64,000 nt of DNA from NCBI GenBank assembly GCA_013433145.1, contig CM024175.1, forward strand, positions 9,904,516 to 9,968,515, in the 5' to 3' direction. Within the stretch, counting starts at the first letter, position 1, and every line of letters starts with the position of its first letter. The position numbers were made by a program, and so were the translations under genes. A model generated the notes under the pieces. The model had not been told where the DNA came from, searched no databases, and saw nothing but the letters and a program-made list of their open reading frames with translations. Shown piece after piece: positions 1-13,722 of the stretch. Source of the stretch: Ascaris suum (taxonomy: Eukaryota > Nematoda > Chromadorea > Rhabditida > Ascarididae).

Positions 1-656
1 AACATATCATATTGTTAAGAAAATAGAAGAACAGAATAGTACAGCTATACTCTATATATTTTAGTTCTCTTAGATAGCGTTAAGTGTGATGAAAATATTT
101 CACTTATGAATCGTTGACTTTCCATTTCTAAATATTCAGCAACACATAATTAATATTGCTTCTCAAGGATGAAAGGATATAATTTGAAGTTGAAGTAATG
201 TTTTGGCACACTAGATTTTTATACTATACGACAGGAACGCAAACTAGATAGTCCGTTCATCATATGAACGGTGCTGTTGAATAGCGGCACGCTATATCTT
301 CTCAAGTCTTCTTACTGTATTCACATCCTGATGTATTTTTATTTCATCATCAAATGCCTAAACGATTTTTATCATAGGCAAAAGAGACTTTGATAAAATT
401 TAGTGAAAAAAAATCGGCGTGAAAATCGGACAATAAACACTACGAGAGCAAAAAATATTTGTAGGTAGGGAAAGGTGAGATATTCTTATGGTGCTCTCTC
501 AATTAATTTCATTGTTGGCATTAAACGAATAGAGAAAATGAGCTTCACTTTCTTCAATCGTTAATATTCCAAAACGAAGCATTCGAAGAATAGAAACTCG
601 AAAAGACGTCTTTTTTTAAAAAATTTCACTATGATAATGCATTGAGTTCATTATAG
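1..656. other. Upstream intron or flank of the first SDR gene
   Basis: No coding segment is recognisable here. The next gene lacks its first two exons (membrane anchor and TGCDSGFG cofactor motif). Nothing matching them was found on + in this stretch, so it is most simply the second intron of that gene, with the missing exons left of the window. Confidence 0.4.
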
Positions 657-3600
657 AGTGCCGAAAAATTGAGGAACGAATGTGTTGGATTGAAAGGTCA
701 TTTGGATGTTTTTGAAATGGATATCAGCTCTGATGAGAGTGTAACCATAGCCAAACAACATGTCATTGAGCAATTGAACAAGTTGAACAAACGTGAGTAT
801 ATCTTCATATTGTACCTATAGATCGATTTTTTTGCATGATCTATCCGGAAAAGCATTTCGCTAAGAAAATATGTCGAATATTTTTTTATTTTTTTTCGAT
901 TATAAAATTCTTATTGAAATATATATATTCGATTTTCAATTCTTGCCAGTTAATAATGAATGAAAAAAATTCGTTTCATTTTTTCGACTTTTTTCAGTTT
1001 CAGTTTCCTTTCTCTTTACGCCAATTTTTTCATTCGGTTATGGTCTTGATCTCAAGTCGATCTCCAACTTTCATCTAAATCCTATTAAACTGTGGACACT
1101 GGGCAGGATTAGGCCAATATATGTTTTTTTTTAAAAGCCAACTTATTTCCGTGAGAAATACATACTCTTATTTTTTTTAGCGTTCCAAAATTGCAATGAT
1201 ATTTGAAATGAGAGATGTTTTATTGTTTTAAATATTTGTTTTTGCATAATGCATTATGCAAATGAATTTATTTGATTAGCTTCCTTTGCAATAACACTCT
1301 TTCACTCTACAAATACTCTAATATTTCTTATAAGGCAAATGATTTATTCGAATTTTATAATCGAATTGTTATATGATTCATTAAATGCAACTGAACATAA
1401 AAATATATTTCTTTCTCAGGAAAGTCTAATCGATATATTCAGGAATCTCGGTCTATTTAATGCGATCAATGATCATAGCTGCATAATGCTATCATAAAAT
1501 GCATGAACTTTTCATGTCATAAAATTATCGCAATAATAATCCTATCTTATCTTATAGTGGAATATACTCCTAAAATTCGATTTTCTTTTGTTGTAATTTC
1601 ATATTATGATGATGTGTGAAAATTTATGAATAAATTGTATAATAATAATAATTTGTGGTTCGAAATTTGCATAAATTTGAAATTTGCATAATAACTATCA
1701 TTCGATTAAAAAAAAGAATTACCTTCTGAAGACGATAATTGCATTCTATAGAACTATATGCTATTGTCAACAATGCGGGCATCCAAGCTGAATTTCTCTA
1801 CGACGATTTCCTCGAATTAAATGATTATAAAGAAGCTATAAATGTGAATACATATGGAGCGATTCGTGTAACGAAAGCATTTAAGAATCTCGTCAAAAAA
1901 TCCAGGTATGCTATTTATTGTTATTTCGGTGAAAAAAAAGTATTATCGAAGCTTAATAAGTGTAATCCGCTTTCCACAGATAGAATTATATGGCTTTAAT
2001 TATGGATGGTTGAAATCTTGGGAATTGTCTTATTATTTTTCGAGAAATGAATAGTGCTATCTTGTTGTATTAATGAGAGGTGATTATTTCTAGTGGCCGG
2101 TAGTGGACAATTGGAATTGTTCGATCAACTAAAAATTTCTCCAAATTTATGCTTTCATTGGTATAACTCGAATATTGGCTTTTTTTTCAGCTAGCTGCAT
2201 CTTGAAGGACATCAACCTAAAGGGGACAATAAAAACCTACTTGAAGAGAAAGATTTTGAGCAAAACACTTTTATTCAAAATTATCCATGAAATTTATTTC
2301 AACATTTTAGTAGCATTTGTTGATCCATTACAATAGCATTAAACTAAAGTGTTTGATTCGATCTCTCGAAATATAATTGATAATTTTTTTTTCCTACTGT
2401 AATGCCTGTGGTGGGTTAAAGGCAATAGAGTAATGAACGATTATTGCAGAGGACGTATCGTTTTCTGCACAAGTTGCATTTGTCGTTTCCCAGCACCAGG
2501 GATGGGTGCCTATTCGACATCGAAGTGGGCACTTACCGGATATCTTGAAGTGATTAGGTGAGGTTATTACACTTTATTACTCTAATGCATAACTCTGAAA
2601 ACTGACACGACAAAAGCAGTAAGAATATACGACACATGCTTATAACGTTCCACAACTCTTAAATAGCGCATCACGTCAAGAGTATTTTGAAATCCGTTTG
2701 CATAATGAATTCTATGTCGATGAATGCAATACATTTCCATCCAAAATGAATTTCAACGATGTCATTTCTTTGCATAATTCGTTTCATCCATTTATTACAT
2801 TGATATTTAGGGAATTTTCTTTGAGTAACACGCAAATAGAATCTTTCTATGTTGCATCAAAAAAGGATTTCTATTGTAATCCTTTCAAAAGTCGATTATT
2901 TCTGTTGTATTCTTTTTGTTCCTAGTATACTCGTGGCTAGTTTTTTTTTTTAGTTATGATACGTTCAAAAATTTATGCTCATCAATCGCTATGTTCCTTA
3001 ACAAGCCTATATGATTCAGGCATGAACTTCGTGATTATGGTGTTGATGTTATCAGTGTCGAGCCAGGAATATATTGCACTCCACTCAATGCGATAGAGAA
3101 GACGATGAAAGCAATGAACGCCACTTGGGCACGAGCAAGTAATGAACTTCGTGAAGAGTATGGCGAGTATTGGTTCAGTAGAGGTTCATTCAATTTTCAC
3201 TTTATTTTCTCTTATAGAGACTTTTGCTTGAATAAAAGTATTATTTCTGATTTAGGCTTCAATAATAGGACACGAGCGGTTCTACTTTAGAGCAAAAGAA
3301 ATATTTGTAATTTTCTCGTCTGAGTGTATTAACTACATCGTTTTTATGCATTCTATAAGATGAGGCCACTATAGATTCGTAATGATGATACTCTTTCTAC
3401 TTCACTAAAAACGTTTCATTTTGAACTGATAGATATCCAATAAATTCGACAAGAGAAAGAGGAAAATTTGCAGGAAATTTTCGTATATGATCGAAATGAT
3501 ACTCATTTAACTGATGCATTTCTATTGGGAAAATATTTTTTTCTTAGCATTTCCACGATAATTTTTATGAATTCATTTTTTTTTATCCGTTAAGTTTGTT

Positions 3601-4602
3601 ATTTATTCAGTAGGGGATGAATTCCTTTACGCAATATTCCTTGAGTTAACTTATTGAACGTGTTCCTTTCGTGAATTCTGCTAAGAGTGAGAATTGAAAA
3701 AGACAAATTCGATAGAACTCAAATCTCATATTGTTGTGATAATTTTCTCGAAGTGTTATATGTTCTAATTGGATTGATTGATAATAGCATAGAAAATTTC
3801 CGCTTTTTGAGAAAATAAGTTATGAGCGAATTCGAAGTTCCATTTATTGATGCGGAAACGTCTTTGAGACGCTTTTGAACGACGTAACGCTTATAAGTAA
3901 TTTCACAATTATAAATACAATATTTTCCGTAGTATTTTCTTCGAAAAACGTTGAAAATTGTATTTTATAGAATATAGTTGAAGTAAAACTATTTGAAGGT
4001 AAACGTTTCTTTATTAATGTTCATGATGCTTCACCAACGGATGTCACACCGGTGATCGATGCTTATTTTCATGCGATAACTGCAAAATATCCGTACAAGA
4101 ATTATGTGGTCGGATTAGATGCGATATTGCTGTATGTTTCTTTGTTTTTTTTTTTCATCAAAATTTCCTATCGAACATATTTTTACTGGTTTACTTTAAT
4201 GTTTTATGCTTGTTTGGTTATTCTATCAAGAGGAATTCACTTGAAGTATAGCTTTGCAAATGTTTCATTTGCTTCTTTTTGCTTCTATGGCTTTTGTGCT
4301 TCTTTCATAATTTTTGATACTGAACTAAATAAGAAAAAAAAAGGGAATCGTAATTATATGTGGAATAACGTTATGTTGAGTGGAGTTTTTGTTTTGCTTT
4401 TCGATCGTTGAATTAATAAATATTAAATGTATGTTTTTATTTCAAAAGCAATTTTAATCTCCTATTATGCACAAAAAAAAAACTTTTCAGGTTCCAGCCT
4501 TTTTCTTGGTTGCCTGCAAGATTGCAAGAATTGCTAATGGGACTACTTAAATGGCTTTCTCGGGCACCAAAGCCGGCTGCTGTCGATCGATGCCGAAATT
4601 GA
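657..4602 (+). CDS. Short-chain dehydrogenase/reductase, paralogue 1 (5' partial)
   Basis: Classical SDR of the retinol dehydrogenase/17-beta-HSD-6-like group (relatives of nematode DHS-2/16/20). It is expected to oxidise or reduce an alcohol/ketone on a lipid, steroid or retinoid with NAD(P). Exons: 657-792, 1752-1905, 2450-2557, 3020-3177, 3978-4131, 4491-4602, giving 273 codons plus TGA with all phases consistent. Seen: the NNAG motif in exon 2, catalytic Ser in CTSC and the Tyr/Lys pair in YSTSK in exon 3, the EPG motif in exon 4, and a C-terminal exon ending in an APKP-containing tail like its neighbour. The N-terminal membrane segment and TGxxxGxG cofactor loop are missing and presumably lie left of the window. 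The fourth and fifth exons differ in length from paralogue 2 (158 and 154 versus 164 and 130). The substrate cannot be told from sequence. No internal stop suggests decay. Confidence 0.88.
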
Positions 4603-7600
4603 TACTTTTCTATGATTTGCTATTTTTCATTTAGCGTGTGTTGATTGGTGTTCACTAAAACTCAACCTGAAAGTGCAAATCACTTGTTTTTTAAATGATT
4701 TTAGCGAAAACTCATCATAACCTTTTTAATCTGCAAGAATCTTCAACTTCACAAAGCACTTATGCTTCATAAATGTTCGATCAAATGCTGTCTGATGTTT
4801 GCATATATGGTCGGTGAGACCTGGTCAAGACACTGACGAAATGCTTTTGTTGACTTAGGATGGTTTATTGAAAGGAAGCAAACAATATTATCGGTTTGTA
4901 ATGTTCATGAAATCTAGATAAGATACGATGTTATTATTCAAAAAGAAAAAACATCGAGATAATATAATTTCGGCAGGTATGCATTTCGCTTGTGTTGCGT
5001 CTATATGAAAGGATTTTGAGTGCTTTCAATAATTTCGACAATAGATGAATAGGTAATGTGTTTTCGTACTAGAAAAACAATAAAGTGAGACAAACTGGAT
5101 TATTGCATTCATGGATGACGTATCAATAGAAGAGAAATGAAGGATTACAGCAGTGAATGATAAAATATTGAAATTATCGAACATGTGAGCGAGTTGTACT
5201 CCTAATTTTGGCTAACAGCAACCTTGAGACACCATCGGGCACACCTAGCGTCAAACCTTGGAAGCTATCAAAAGTTTTTAGTTTTTCAGCATCAATTTAT
5301 TCATAAGGATATGAAATTGCAGTTATGCGTAACGAAATGATGCTAAACGGTATAACTGTTACAATGCATTTGGCAACGTCATCAAACAGCAAATGGATAA
5401 TGGGCATTATGTAACGGTTAAATATGAATTAAAACGGCAAAACAAACAATCGGACAGAACATTTGCATAAGGCTAACAAAGGCATACATGAAAGCATTTA
5501 AGATTTCTTGAAAATCGAGAAGGAGAATAACAATCGAGTAGATGCGATACGAGAATTGCCTTTAATCAGGATTTATCGGCGAGATTTAGCCCCTCTCAAC
5601 GACGAACACCTTAAAATCTTACAAAATCTATTTGGCAGGTAGTCGTGTTGAGAGATGAGGATATTGATGAGTGAGCTTGAGTGAAGCAAACTACAGTATT
5701 CAAAAATGGTGAAGAATTAACTGAAGAAACGTTGAGCAAGTTGGAAATAATTTCAACTACGAGAGTAAAGTGTTCAAAAAGCACTGCGAAAAGATTGCAC
5801 AGATTATTGCACTATTAAAGAGGAAAAGATGTGAATCATAACGATAAGAAGAGGGCATAAATAAAAATTACAGAAATAAATTGAATCAGAATAAATTAAA
5901 TTGAATTACCATAAATATCTCTTGATAGAAAATGAAATGATTTTTTGTTATTTGTTTTTAGCGTGGAAACTCTCCAAATAGATTATCCTTTTATACTTTT
6001 ATATTCTAATTAATGAACAATAAGTTTTTTGGTTGTAATTTAAGAAATGTTCATTATTAAAACTGTTGAGGTTTTCTTTTTTTTTCTTTTCTTTAACAGA
6101 ATAAATTTACTTTTATAAGAAAATTACTAATTCATCGAATATTTTTTATTTAGTTTATTCACTTACAGTTTCATGAAAAATAGTAAGTGGAAATTTGCAT
6201 AACTCATATCACGTGATATTTTTCCTCAATCGATAGTGAAAATTTCTTTTCAAATTTCATCCACAATACTCTTTTTTTTGAAGGAAAATACCGTTTCTTC
6301 ATTCCTAATGAACGGATTGTGTTTTTCATGTTTTACTTTCGATTTTTTCTTATCACTAATAGCAATATTACATCGTCTATGATTGCATTAATCTAATCAT
6401 TCATATAACATTCATTTATGCTAATCATTTTAATCATCTTATCAGTGATAATATTTTGTAGAGATTTTCTTGAGAAACATTCTCTGTATTTAGTGGCATT
6501 AGATTGTTCAACGTAATCAAAAACTATCATAAATTATATCTTATTACAAAAGTTACTGCAAAATTTTTTTATTATTTTATTCACAAAATCTTCCATGTCG
6601 ATTATTTTCTGATTATTTTCTTCCAAATGTGTTAGACATTTTTTAAATATGAAATTATTTATTTCTAAAGCTAAAATTGCAATTAGCAATTTTATTGCAA
6701 AGCAATTATGCAATATTTCTATTAGTTAATTTTTTTTTTTCAAATGGATTGCTTTATTACAAGATTTTCTAAGCGTTGCAAATTTGTAAAATAACTTATA
6801 TCTCTTTTCATTAAATAGATGAGCTTATGGGATCAAAGAGCGCTACAAGAAGTTAGAAAATGAATAGAGAATATTTCCAATGGCAAACAGGAAATTTCTA
6901 TCTCTAGATCTGAATTCGTTTCGAAATAGTTTAATTTCAACAATAATCTTTTTCTTTGCACTCAATATTACAAATTTGTTTCATTCTCTATCACTCACGA
7001 TCAAAGATCTTTCGCCGCTTCGCCTTATTTTTTCTATCGTCTATTTGAAGCAGCAGAAATTTATTTTTGGAGATGGCGAAATGGGAAAAACCTCTTTCGG
7101 ATCATCGATAATGAACGTCTCCTAATTATCACTTCATTTAGTTCATATATACTAAAGTACTTTCAAAAGATGGGCTGCACCTTATTCTTAGGCTTTCGAC
7201 GTTTCCAGAGTTTTTTTGGAAAAAGAAGTGAAGCTCGAATGTCGTGGTAGAATTTTGAGGGACATACAGTTCCGACCCGAGCTGAATATTTTCATTACAA
7301 TTGGTTAAAGGTTTGGGATATTCGAGATTTGGGGAAGATCAACAATTTTTTCAAAGGCTTTGAAGGTGAGAGTCTGACAATTTATTCTGAGTGAAGCCTC
7401 TATAAAAAATTGATCCAACTTCCTAGAAGCGGACCATTGCAGATTCTGGAAAGCACAAAACATGCATGATGCCTTCGTCCATATATTCCTAACGCCTGTA
7501 ATCATCGTCTCCATCGCCGAACTAACCGGAATATGCTATCTTATCAGTGAATGTGCCCTCTTCCCGCCACCAACAAATATAACGTTTATTGGAAACGCTT

Positions 7601-8102
7601 CTTTCGCTTTCACTTAGCATCTTCATAGATGCTGCTTGCTTCGTTGTACAATATTTATCCTCGTTGTTTTATCCGATAGATCCAAGGAAAAGAACAGAGG
7701 TGTGAAATTCCATAGATTTGCGCCAATTTCACTTTCATTTCATTTTGTTGTTTTTTCGAGAGATATCTGAACTATATTCGTCTTAATGTGGTTATCGCAA
7801 AGTAACTCGTTATTTACGAGTTGGATATCAATAACTCTATAAAGAACGAAACGACTTGAACAACTGCAAATTTGCCAGTAGAATAGTTGTGTTATATTCG
7901 TCGGTCATCTGTCATGAAGAATCACCCTATGTTCCGCGATTCAAGCATCATTTTTAATCTATGGAATGATAACGGAAGCAGAGTGAGCCATTCAACTAGC
8001 CTCAGGTATTACGTTAATGAGTCGCTCATCTCTGACGAGACAGTTTGTTCTTTGAATTCAAATACTTACTAGTTTCAGGCGAAGTACTCTTCAATTCTGA
8101 TA
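4603..8102. other. Intergenic region between SDR paralogues 1 and 2
   Basis: No gene supported. An AATAAA at about 5079 is the first clear poly(A) signal after paralogue 1, though far from the stop. Around 5560-5690 a short stretch resembles a retroelement integrase tail (see findings), and 6847-7013 is a repeat with an inverted copy at 10703-10870. The rest is AT-rich with poly(T) runs. A TTTCAG-type acceptor at about 8080, just before the next ATG, may be a trans-splice site. Confidence 0.5.
6847..7013 (+). repeat. Dispersed repeat, copy A
   Basis: About 167 bp that reappear, inverted and well conserved by eye, at 10703-10870. Both copies give a spurious short ORF with the same leading residues (MANR.FLSLDLNSFRNS), which is how the similarity shows. 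The copies diverge beyond GATCAAAGA at one end; at the other end only a weak GAGCTTATGGGA similarity continues. Likely a fragment of an uncharacterised mobile element; no protein is recognised. Confidence 0.65.
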
Positions 8103-11100
8103 ATGCTAGGCTTTCTCGTCATTTTACTTTCATTTCCACTCATTGCGCTGTTCTTCAAGAGATTCCTCTTGGAAAGGATTTTCATCGATCGCTATGAAGA
8201 AAAAGCAATTTTAATTACGGGTTGTGATTCAGGTGATCATTGTTTTAACGCATTTTTTTTTCTCGAGTTTCGTTACGTTCTTATGAAAACTTTCATCACC
8301 TGAACATTGTGTTTTAATAAATATGAGAGCATCGTTGAGATGACGTTTCATCTCAATATTCTGACATCTTAGAGTGGAAATGTCGTAAAATTAGGGCGGT
8401 GGGCATTTACTATTAACTGATATGTCGCTTCCAAAAAATGTTTAGTTTTTTTTATCAAGAGTCATCGAAAAATGAGTAATATGAGCCTTTTGCAACTTCT
8501 TCAGTCATCGCAGATGCTCATATAAACATTCAAAAAAAAAAAAGAAATATTTCCTCATAAGCTTTCTGCTGGCGATGTTTAATCATATGCATATAAGATG
8601 CTAGCATTGTCAATAATCCACATAGAAGATAGTCAGTGGGGATAAAAATTGAAAAGGGAGATAATTACACGATGTGGACTCTATGCACCAAATACGATCT
8701 ACTTTTTCAATTCATATTTCTTTTCATCGTCATCAAATGTTACATTTCTATATTTTATTTCTTGTGTGTGCTCATTATATGAAACTAAGGAGGATAGTGG
8801 ACCATTATGCCTCGATTTTAATGCTTATCCAATCATAATCCTCGATATTGATATAAGGTTCTCTACGAAGTTAGCTCATGAAACAATATCACGAATCTAT
8901 GTGCATTGTTTCAGTGTGTATGAATATTGCATCAAATAAATCCCCCGCTTAAGGCTTTGGTTTCGATCTCGCCTTGAGATGTCTTAGCCACGGAATGACG
9001 GTTTTCGCCACATGCCTTACCCCAGAGGTAATTAATCAATTATAGTCGTTAATCTCATCAATGTGCTTTTAGGCATTTCATCGATTACGGAATATAATTT
9101 TATGGATATCTCAATATCCCAATGTTGAGATTTGATCCGTTTATAGAAATATTTGAATTCCAAAATTCACACAATTGATGGAAAGCAGATCATTAGAAAT
9201 GCATCATAATATACACTGTGAAGGAATGCCGTAAATAAATGAATGCAGCACTCGCCAATATGAATTGAGGCTGAAGTGTTTTCTAGTGTGTTAGTGGAGG
9301 ACGGTACATAAATTTCTACCATTTGTCATTTTTATTTCTATTACAGAAACCCGTGCACGTCACGAATGCTGTCTCACCTTTTTGAAAATGCAATTGGCAT
9401 ATCAAAACAATGTTCGCTTTAAATTTGACCTTTATTGTATATTACTTCTCATTTCCTCACACCATTTATCTGTAATATATTCCTAGGTAATCTACTTGAG
9501 TGTCGTAGAAGATGCTCTTGGCTGAATATATCGGTACAAGTGCTGTGGAGACTCTTTGCAAGGACTAATATTTCACTTCAATATTTATAAGAGAAGAAAA
9601 CTTAAAAACTTATTTTGATTCACTTAGAAGGTATCATACGTAACCTTTTCGCCCTAACAGTTTGAATTTGCTCCGAATAGCACTACCTTTGCCCCCCCTT
9701 CCCCCACCCCCCACTCCAAAAAAATTGATGCTGAAACATAGTTCGATCGCTTGCTTGACGATGGCCACACCCGTCTTCTCTAAATGTCATGGTCGTGACA
9801 CCGTTCATACTATCCGTTGTTTCAAATTGGGTTTAGTGGCGTCCAGCTGGCTTTGTTGTCGAATTATCGCTTCTTTTACTCGAACCATGTGGTCATCGAA
9901 TTCAGTGATATATTTGAGGGATGTCAGAGGCTTCTCAGACGATCCAGTGGCCTAGCCGGTCAACTCGACTGTTTTGTAATGGACGTCCGATCGGAAGAGA
10001 GCGTTACCGCAGCGCTCAATCACCTCAAGAGAACGACCACGGTTATCCACAAAGGTCCGTGCCTCATTTATGTGCGATAACGATGACGCTGTCTTTCCGG
10101 CATGCGTGAAGCCGGAAGGTTTCATGTCATGAAACATATATGCAACGTTAATAGTGGATGAGGAGGCGTCCGAAAACCGGAAGGTCGTCAAAAGCCTATT
10201 ACCATGATTGCGACGATGTTTATTACTTGCTCTTCATCTTCTCCAATTCGTTTACGTCACAGTTGAAATCTGTGCTGTTTGCATGCGATCCCCATCTTTT
10301 AAATTTCGATTTATTTTATTCGTTACAAATATTGTATAATATTTCGAGAGCTCATAGTTCTCGTCACAGTGCCATAGATAATAATTTCGAGGAAATTAGC
10401 GTTCCTAAATCGGTTGTGCTTATGAGTCCAGAAGCCCAACCAATTCGGCATACTCGAAAGCCGAAGTTTTCCATTTGTTTAACCATCTTACTTTGTAAAT
10501 TTTTAGCTGGGCAGTAGGTTTTCAGGATGTTCGATCAGTTAAGTACCTCATACCTCATTCTAATTTTAACTTTTTTTTTGAAATGATTGTTTTCACCGAT
10601 GGAGATAGTCATACATCAATCAAACATCCTTATTAGTAACATTTTTTTTCCGCCGAAGAGGTCTCTCCTTGAATATAGCTGATGACTGTTTTTGCCTTAA
10701 ATGAAAGTTCTTTGATCGTGAGTGATAGAGAATGACTCAAATTTGTAATGCTGAATGCGAAGAAAATGATTACTTTTGAAATAACACTGTTTCGAAAGGA
10801 ATTCAGATCTAGAGATAGAAAGTACCTGTTTGCCATTGGAACATTCTCTATTCATTTTCTAACTTCTTTTAGCGTCGGAGTCCCAACTAAATGAATTTCC
10901 CATAAGCTCCCATAAGTTCATCGAATTATTGCTCCCATAAGCTCCCATAACATCATCGAATTATTGAAATCGGAGTTCCAACTAAATGAATTTCATTCCT
11001 CTAAATTCACTGTTTCCTGCGCTAAAGATGATAACTTTGTCGTGATGCGCCTCCTCTATGCAAACTTGGAGAGGCGCTTGCTTTTTTTTTTTCGTTTTCG

Positions 11101-13662
11101 TGCATATCTGAGTATATCGTGACAAGTTTGTCTCAGAACATCACTTCTATCAGGGAGTATCAGTGAACGAGTGGGATATAAATCCTCTAAAATCATTTTA
11201 GTGTTAATGTTTCACACCTGAACAGAGGCGAATTTTCAAGAAGTGAAGCAACATCGAAAATAATTTCGTCCACCTTCCACTTTAAGAACTGTTTGGTTTT
11301 TCTGCTATACATTCGAATGATAGAAATGAGCATTTTTTGCCAAGCGAAGTTTATAATATACGAGCAAGATGCATCTATATTTTCATGGATTGATTATGTG
11401 CCATTTGAAAACATCTATACTCGATCATCCAAAAAGTCTATACAACCTGATTTTGATGCTTTTGCTACTATTGCTACTATCGAATGAGGAAAAAAAGAGT
11501 TCGTTTCCATGACGTTTTCTTTTAAGAATTCAAAAATTTATTGAAACAGCTGCAAACTATGCATTGATTTGATGAAGCCTCTGCAAAGCAAAGAGATTTT
11601 GAATACGTAGTGGACAAGAATGTGGACAACAGCCTTCAAGGTGAAATGTGAGGAAATTGCTTCATCGTTAACAATTACCATCCGAAACTGCTGTCCACAA
11701 CGATTCCCCACCATCTAAACGGCGCAAACGGTGATCGAATATGAAGCATAATAGCATCTCTCGACGGTTCTGGCTGATAAGTATAGCAGTAGCTGGACAA
11801 TAAGATAAAAATCGTCATCAAGAATTCTATTGCTCCAATATGACGCCACAAAACTTAGAAAAAAAAAATTCTGCATAACCTACTTTGCCTTCATCCAAAC
11901 TTTCCCCATCTGATCATCCTTCCCTTTTTATGATATCGCAATGCTCATGGGAATCGGAATTGCAATGAATTGCAATTTGAAATTAAAATGAGATCGCAAA
12001 TTTCAATTTATTTACGACTGAGAACACTATTTGGCATTTTTACAACGCTATTTGGACATTTTCCTATGAAATCAACTTTGTGCTGCAGTATTTGCACATA
12101 TATAACACCTTACAATCTTCATTCTGCAATTATTAAGAGTTGGTTGTATTATCAGGTCTTTATGGATTGGTCAACAACGCTGGAGTGTCTGGCGTTCCTC
12201 TACCTGACGACCTACTCACACTCGATGATTATAGACGAGTCGTAGACGTGAATGCGTTCGGTGTAATCCGTGTCACTCATGCCTTCAAAGAACTGATAAA
12301 AGAGCAGCGGTCTGTTCTATCATATATTATCGATTGTTCTATCATACGGCAGACATTTAATTGAGAGCGAACATTGAAGTTCCTTAATGGTCTATGCTAG
12401 GGAATCACTGGCGAGAATGCCGCGCTGTCGATTGCCTTATATGATGGTGATGTGCGCAAAAAAAACTGATCGTTTTTACACGAGTTACCACACTCCTTTC
12501 CCCAATGAAAAACAATCAGCAGGACGTGGATATTTCATTTTGGGCAGTTCCATGCCCCAGCACTGTCACTTCCCGAATTTGGTGTTATTTTGTGCTTCTG
12601 AGGTCGAACGGCGGAGATTATTAGAAGGGGCACTTCCCTAGCGGATTTGTTTAGGTTTATAAAAGACACAGTTTTCGATGTCTTCATTCTTGAAAACTTT
12701 CTGATTTGAATCTGATGGCAGCTTGAATATCTACGAGACCAACCTCGAGGGCAGAGCAAAAGGCACTTTACCAATTATTTGATTTCATAAAAGAGAATTT
12801 TCGAAATGTCACGCTCGAAAACTTTTAGTTATGGTATACGATGCTGATTGCAACACATGCTCATGACCCATTTCGAGGCCATTTTCATGGAATGCCGAAT
12901 CATCCTCTCTCATATCCTCGCGCGAGTTGAGTATCCACAGCATTTTCATTCAGGTTTTCTGGTCTCCTATGCCAGAAAATCCCTATTTGCGATATCTTGC
13001 AACACCATAACGCAAGTTATTTCGGTGACAACTGAGGAGGTTAAACTTCCTCTTCCATCTCTACTCCCAATCCACGATTTGCGTGGCTGTTGCCTTTTTA
13101 CCGAACACCCACGCGATAATCTGATAGCAAGAAAAAAAAGCTACTTTTATGCCAGAGAGCCGGCTTGGCATTCCTTTCAAAGTTGATAGGATGGTAGTTG
13201 AGGGGGGGGGGGGGGGGGGGCGTGATGGAGGAAAGAAGTGTTCTTTGTTGTCACTAGTTAACAAGTCATTAACAACCAAAATACGTGGTCATTGCGGCGA
13301 CACATGGTGAATGCATTAATTCACAGATGTGGTTCTTAACGGTCGATTCTAGACCTCAACTTGCTTTATTTCTATAGGATTGAAAAGGCGTTCATGTTTG
13401 ATGTAACGCATATGAAGTTGATATACTCTATTCATTTCAGTGGACGTATTATAGTTGTAACAAGCGTTTGTTCAAGGATCGCGATACCAATGCTTGGCCC
13501 ATATAGCGTTTCAAAGTTTGCCGTCGATGCTTATTGCGATATCCTCAGGCATCATTTGTTATTCTTTTAAAAATTCTCTATATATATAGTATATCTATAT
13601 AGTATATATATATAGTATATAGTATATAGTATATATATATATATATATATATATATACTATA

Positions 13663-13722
<60 letters not shown>

